Part shown: positions 45,568 to 54,000 of the stretch, one piece after another
Position numbering within the stretch: position 1 is the stretch's first letter
Layout: each line of letters opens with the position of its first letter
From: Mesostigma viride
Taxonomy: Eukaryota; Streptophyta; Mesostigmatophyceae; Mesostigmatales; Mesostigmataceae
Length of the DNA: 54,000 nt
Direction: 5' to 3'
Assembly: GCA_009746045.1 (NCBI GenBank)
Contig: RPFO01000156.1
Location: 385,278-439,277 of the forward strand
Program-made: the position numbers and the translations under genes
The notes under the pieces: generated by a model
Databases searched by the model: none
The model's input: only the letters and a program-made list of their open reading frames with translations
What the model was told of the DNA's origin: nothing

Positions 45568-48500
45568 GAAGGGTTGATGGATAAATCTTGGTGAGTGGTG
45601 TGTGGGGAGCAAAGGAATCCAAGGGGGGGGCTGACACATGTGTATCAGTAACACACACGCAGTCATGGGTGGGGGAGGGGGGGGGGGGGTCGTGAGATGC
45701 TTTGAGAAAAAGAGCGGCTGCCATGCGACAGTAAGAGGGGGGGGGGCTGCATGCGCAAGTATTTGTCACAACTGTTATACCAGCATCGTCACTGTGGCCA
45801 TGCCCCACGGAAAAAGAAAAAACAGAGACGACACCAACAACACCAACAACACCACCAACAGCAATGACAGCACCAACAAGGATGATAGAAGCAACACCCA
45901 CAATAGGCCAATATCTTGTGCACCTGCAGCACCACGGTCACTATACCCCACAGTGGATGACAGGTATAGTGACCATGAAACAAAAACGGAAGGAACAACA
46001 AGTAAAGGTCGCCCACTTCCGTTTTCTCGCGGCATCGCGGTCGCTGTACTCCACATAAGGCATTACTTAACACTCCACATACAACAATACGCAGCGATAT
46101 ATTCCTAGTACCGGTACTAACAAAAGTCCACCCCCTTCTGTCCTACCTGCGCTGTCGCGGTCGCTATATCCAACAATCATATCATAGAAACAAGGGATAC
46201 CAACTTCAGAAATACCACCCAGAAGTAATAACACAAGGCCACCCCCATGCCCTACCCGCCACACCCCCGTTCTGTTCACCTGCGGCGTGGCGGTCGCGAT
46301 ACACCACATATGATAACATAAAAGCCACTCTCCACACGTGACGTAATAATGATCATAGCATCCCCAACGGGCGGCCACCCCTTCTGTTCACCTGCGGCGT
46401 GGCGGTCGCAATACTCCACAACGCGGCGCGCTTGGGGGGCATGCCCCTGGACACCAGCACCATCGACACGGCCAGGCCCTCTGGTATGTTGTGCATGCCG
46501 ATGGCGAGCGTCACAAGGATCCCCTCCGCCATGCCGCGCCGCCCGCAGTAGGACACCCCCACGCCACCCCCCTCGCCGAACGCGTGGAGGAACATGGTGG
46601 AGAGGACGAGGATGGACTTGCGCGCGCCCGCACCCTGCAGGGAGAGGAGGCTGACCTTGTCGACGTTCGAGAGGGCCTGGGGGGAGGGGGAGGGGCAGAG
46701 GGGCAATAAAGGGGGGGGAAAGGGGGGGCGGAAGAAGGGGACAATCGAAGGGGAATAGCAAAGGGGATGGAGAGAGGGGGGAAGGGCAAGGGGGGAAAGA
46801 GGGAGTTAGCGAGGGGGAACAAGGGGGTAGGGCGAATGAGAGTTTTGGAGGAAGGGAGAAGGTCGGCAGATGCTGCAAAATTTGCACAATAGCATGTCAA
46901 CAAAGGGCAGAAGGAAGGAGATGCGACTGGCGCAGTATCGAGGACAAACAAAGTTGAAACCGCCAGCACCACAGGGGCAGATGGGGACATGGGCAAGAAG
47001 GGGGGCCACGAGTAAGAGGGGCCTAGGGCAGAAGCGCCAAGGGGCGTTAAAGAGGGGGGGGGGGGGGGGGGCGGGGTGTACAGAAGCCGCATCAGAGGGA
47101 CAGCGCGACAGGAGCCATGGCCAACGCGGTAAACTTAACAAAACTGTAGGGGGTTCCAGGAGGGTACGTCTCTGTGTGTGTGTGTGTGTGTGTGTTGGTA
47201 AGCGCGGTGTGGGTGCACAAAAGCGGAAGGGGTGGGGTGGGGTGGGGTGGGGTGGGGTGGGGCGGGGCGGGGCGGGGCGGGGCGGGGCGGGCGGGGCGGG
47301 GCGGGGCGGGGCGGGGCGGGGCGGGGCGGGGCGGGGCGGGGCGGGGCGGGGCGGGCGGGGCGGGGCGGGCGGGGCGGGGCGGGGCGGGGCGGGGCGGGGC
47401 GGGGCGGGGCGGGGCGGGGCGGGGCGGGGCGGGGCGGGGCGGGGCGGGGCGGGGCGGGGCGGGGCGGGGCGGGGCGGGCGGGGCGGGGCGGGGCGGGGTG
47501 GGGCGGGGCGGGGCGGGGCGGGGCGGCGGGGTGGGGTGGGTGGGGTGGGGTGGGGTGGGGTGGGGTGGGGTGGGGTGGGGTGGGGTGGGGTGGGGTGGGG
47601 TGGGGTGGGGTGGGGTGGGGTGGGGTGGGGTGGGGTGGGTGGTGGTGGCGGCGTGAGGGGGGAGGTGCAGCAGGGACCGGACCGCAAGAGATCATTTGCT
47701 GATAAAAGGGCTAGGGGCATCTTAATATTATCAGTTTATCATAATATAGATTGAAAATTTAGATACAAAAGGATAGGAGTAGCTTAGCAAGCAAAGCATT
47801 GGACCTGAAAATTTTTCCTTTCGATCAGATGGCCATTGGTTCAAGTCCCCTAGGTTCGATTCCTAGCAAACCGAAGGGCCCATAGCTCGGTTGTTCTATA
47901 CGCCATATATGTGTATTGTCGGTAGTTCAAATTTGTTTGCTTGGGCCCCATTCTGAGCATTGAAGAGGATATACTGGCTAGTGGACTTGGACCAACCGCT
48001 CGGTGAAGTAAGAACAGAGGGGGGAAAGGACCGGTTTCTTTACCCAAGGATTTGTCAACCCCTGATTGGGGCATTTTGGTGCATAAACAAGAAAAATTTT
48101 TTAGCACAAAAGGGAAATCATTCTACATATATGTGCATATACATATACATTTACAACCACAACACATAAATCTTCTCATATACGCGAAGCAGCAAATTCC
48201 CGTTGCAGGCTGCAGGCATGTGGTGCCAACAGGTTTACATATTTGCTAGCCTTGAAAACCTTTGTAACTCCCCGACCTGCCGACCAAGCATGAATACCGA
48301 GTACATCGGCCGTGACTGCCAACCATGCGTCTGTTGTGTGGGCAGAAGAGAGACATAGGCCGAAGTGACATGCATGTGCCATGATGTCAATGATGTTATT
48401 TTGCCAACACACGGGTAGAGCAGGGTCACAAATGCAAACAACAAACTCACCTGATGGCAGTAACGGATGAAGAGCAGGCCCATGATGAAGCCAGTGATGA

Positions 48501-48906
48501 CGCCCTCGCCGCCATAAGGCTGCCCTTCGTGAACCAGACCGAAGCTTGCCGCCATCATCACCCCGCAGGCGAGCGCGTTGGCAACTCCCGACCAATAGGC
48601 AGGCAATTTCTCCACAAAAAAGAAGGGCAACGATCCCAGGCTAGTGACCAGGACCATGATGATACTGCAGAATAGAACCGTCCACACCGAAACCTTGTGG
48701 TGCTCGCCGGGCACATGCGGGGCAGACAATTCGGGCACAGCCCCATAGGCGACGCCATTGTCCGCATCATGAGACGATTCCACACCCAGTGGCGCTCGCT
48801 CTGTGTCCAACGAAGCCAAAACTATCGGTGAAAGGGCTACTAGGGCAAGGAGCAAGCCCAGGCTGATCCGGGTGCAGGCGACACGGGCATGATCAGCGCA
48901 AAGCAT
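42920..48906 (-). CDS. ZIP-family zinc/metal transporter, At3g08650-like, His-rich
   Basis: Membrane transporter expected to move zinc or related divalent metals into the cytosol. Inferred exons: 48906-48451, 46676-46392, 45525-45397, 44950-42920 (2901 nt, 966 aa, phases consistent). Residues 1-32 look like a signal peptide. [19 protein letters not shown] and [13 protein letters not shown] match the N-terminal helices of the plant protein. Exon 2 has the metal-site motifs HAFGEG (His183, Glu187) and [12 protein letters not shown] (His214, Asn215, Glu218), and ends at [10 protein letters not shown]. Exon 3 encodes [19 protein letters not shown]. Exon 4 holds hydrophobic helices and two long His/Gly loops (~399-415 and ~659-702), which explain the excess length over the ~600-aa plant homologue. 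The second helix motif, HALAEG in plants, reads LHGVATG here. The C-terminus, YTPYCGW, again fits the family. Confidence 0.88.
45539..45566. repeat. Poly-G run beside the acceptor of exon 3
   Basis: About 28 consecutive G on the plus strand, so the sense transcript has a C run about 10 nt upstream of the AG of exon 3, acting as its polypyrimidine tract. Confidence 0.9.
45917..46421 (-). repeat. Copies of ZIP exon 2 end and donor in intron 2
   Basis: On the minus strand exon 2 ends ATTGCGACCGCCACGCCGCAG with donor GTGAACAG (border 46392/46391). Copies: 46270-46309 (CGCGACCGCCACGCCGCAG, GTGAACAG, nearly exact), 46138-46175 (GCGACCGCGACAGCGCAG, GTAGGA), 46019-46060 (GCGACCGCGATGCCGCG, no donor) and 45917-45955 (GTGACCGTGGTGCTGCAG, GTGCAC). 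The spacing is 112-133 bp, with decay increasing with distance. Confidence 0.9.
47229..47641. repeat. (GGGGT)n(GGGGC)n(GGGGT)n pentanucleotide array
   Basis: About 410 bp in ZIP intron 1, with a GGGGC core flanked by GGGGT blocks. It is a strong G-quadruplex candidate on the plus strand. Confidence 0.95.
47783..47948 (+). tRNA. Two tandem tRNA-like sequences, probably pseudogenes
   Basis: In ZIP intron 1, opposite strand. Unit 1 (about 47783-47870): A-box-like TAGCTTAGCAAGC with a GCTT/AAGC D-stem, then a T-arm CTAGG-TTCGATT-CCTAG at about 47849-47865 with perfect pairing; I find no acceptor pairing. Unit 2 (47876-47948, 73 bp): the 7-bp acceptor GGGCCCA pairs exactly with TGGGCCC, A box TAGCTCGGTTG, B-box-like AGTTCAAATTT, but poor D-, anticodon and T-stems. 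The stretch is AT-richer than its surroundings. It could be decayed organelle tRNA genes transferred to the nucleus, or a tRNA-derived SINE. Confidence 0.4.
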
Positions 48907-49748
48907 TGCACCCAGTTAAGCTGACGGCGCGAAGGAAGCTGTTCTCATGGCTATGGCGCCACGCGATGACAAACTTCTTCATTCCCCAGTGCCATGTCAA
49001 GCAAAGACATGATGAGCTGAATGCAAACTGAAACTCTTTCCGGCACTAGGTATCTCTTGTCGCGCCCTCCTGGCCGACAATAAATTTGCGCGTACTTAGC
49101 CCATGCATATCGTCGGGCATACTGCCTGTAACGAAGGGTAGTCACATTACTTCTGTTAGCCCCGAACAATACTGAACGGTATAGGCAAGACGATGGCCGA
49201 AAAGTAACCAGAGGCTCAAATCAAAGGGTTTCATTCCGGACGTTTCCACTTTTCCAGGACTGCTTTCATAGCTTGTGACGACCACGTCTGGAGAGCCTAT
49301 CATCGAGAATATCAGCCAAGCATCTCCCTACCATCTGGTTGCCGAGTAGTTAAACTCCGCCAACCCCGCTTGCGTTTGTGATCACGTCACGACGGTCACG
49401 TTGTACAGTAGCCCGTTTCGCGAGGAATTTACTGACTATCTGGAAGACGTTTTGAGATCACGGTGTCAGCGATACAGTTCAGGCTAGTTCAGCTCAGTTA
49501 TTTCCCACGCCGGCCGTGCCTGCAATAACGCAGTCCAAAACAAGAAAAGCATTTCCACCTTGATTCCACCAGCAGAAGTAATTCCAGTCAGAATGAGCTG
49601 ACGTTTCGTCAATGGCAGATAGTTAACTTGGTAAGATACGTATCCCCACTCTCGAATGCAGGTTTCTCTCATATTTGTCCGCTATATCGACTTCCTGGAT
49701 AATTCAAAACATTAGTTTAGGGCGGAGTTTGGGGATTACATTTCTATT
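48907..49748. promoter_or_regulatory. Divergent intergenic region, ZIP and desulfhydrase genes
   Basis: About 840 bp between two start codons pointing apart, so both promoters should be here. No TATA box or clear metal- or sulfur-responsive element is recognised. Composition is balanced and low in repeats, unlike the introns. Confidence 0.45.
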
Positions 49749-53504
<3,756 letters not shown>

Positions 53505-53525
<21 letters not shown>

Positions 53526-53655
53526 GTGGGTGCCCTCCCGGAATGGTCACCGGGCTCGAGGTGACATGCAGTAGCATAGCTGCATGTAGAAACTTCCTGT
53601 GTGTACAGGTGGTTGGCGTGGTCTATACGTGACACATGGCGGCGTGGGGATTCGC
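53505..53655 (+). repeat. Copy of desulfhydrase exon 4 end
   Basis: Exon 4 ends TACGCGACACATGGCGGCAT, G, with donor GTGGGT at 53526. TACGTGACACATGGCGGCGT recurs at 53626-53645, 121 bp on, with the donor decayed to GGGATT. Confidence 0.8.
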
Positions 53656-53693
53656 GCCTCTTGCATGATGGCTGGGCTTGCGAGCAACAAACA

Positions 53694-53842
53694 GTTGGAA
53701 CATAATTGGAACATTATTGGAACATTATTGGAACATTATTGGAACATTATTGGAACATTATTGGAACATTATTGGAACATTATTGGAACATTATTGGAAC
53801 ATTATTGGAACATTATTGGAACATTATTGGAACATTATTTTA
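53694..53842. repeat. 12-bp tandem repeat TTGGAACATTAT, about 12 copies
   Basis: Almost perfect array in the last visible intron of the desulfhydrase gene. It is open in frame and encodes an artefactual WNIIGTLLEHY repeat. Confidence 0.95.
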
Positions 53843-54000
53843 ACAGTTGGAAGTTCGGCTTATGTGGTGGAGCATATACAAAGTATTTGCGAAGCCAATT
53901 TATTTGGACAGCGTGTGAAGAGGGGACGCAGTTCGAGAAATTGCTCGATGGATTGGCGTCTGCTGTTTGGACGGTGGATCCTGACGCAAAATACCTAACT

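Noticed and set aside
46806-47754. Long Gly/Arg and Pro-rich open frames
   Set aside because: Artefact of the GGGGC/GGGGT array in ZIP intron 1.
53678-53998. 106-codon open frame with WNIIGTLLEHY repeats
   Set aside because: Translation of a 12-bp minisatellite inside an intron.

Overview
This is a eukaryotic nuclear window, most likely from a green alga. All five protein genes are split by spliceosomal introns (29 inferred, every one GT-AG). Exons are GC-rich and introns and spacers are packed with microsatellites, minisatellites and transposon remnants. The recognisable proteins resemble plant and green-algal families: a UBP15/16/17-type deubiquitinase with an N-terminal membrane segment and MYND finger, a plant-type pfkB kinase, a ZIP transporter of the Arabidopsis At3g08650 type, and plant-type D-cysteine desulfhydrase. 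The species cannot be named from sequence alone.

Layout. 301-1034: non-coding terminal-inverted-repeat element. 1236-13896 (-): ubiquitin-specific protease, 11 exons, 1601 aa. 13897-15233: divergent promoter region with an inverted repeat. 15234-25298 (+): unrecognised 1769-aa coiled-coil protein, 5 exons. 25299-30229: repeat-rich spacer with a (CCGT)n tract, a dead LINE fragment and a 236-bp direct repeat. 30230-39175 (+): pfkB carbohydrate kinase, 10 exons, 393 aa. 39176-42919: convergent spacer with three SINE-like repeats and a second dead LINE fragment. 42920-48906 (-): ZIP metal transporter with His-rich loops, 4 exons, 966 aa. 48907-49748: divergent promoter region. 49749 to the right edge (+): D-cysteine desulfhydrase, 4 exons visible, 3' end missing. 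In every gene the exon phases join without a frame break.

The genes do not form an obvious pathway; they look like an ordinary algal gene neighbourhood.

The most unusual signal is in the introns. In all five genes, segments that straddle an exon-intron border (the last ~15-45 nt of an exon with its 5' splice site, or the 3' splice site with the start of an exon) are repeated inside the adjoining intron, usually once every ~85-135 bp and often near 98-102 bp. This makes ladders of decaying decoy splice sites. I count about ten donor-side cases, three acceptor-side cases and two cases at coding-sequence ends. Two of the donor ladders stay open in the host reading frame, so decoy use could lengthen the protein. 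This may be a splice-border-seeded mode of intron growth, or simply neutral ~100-bp tandem duplication tolerated only outside exons; both readings can be tested.
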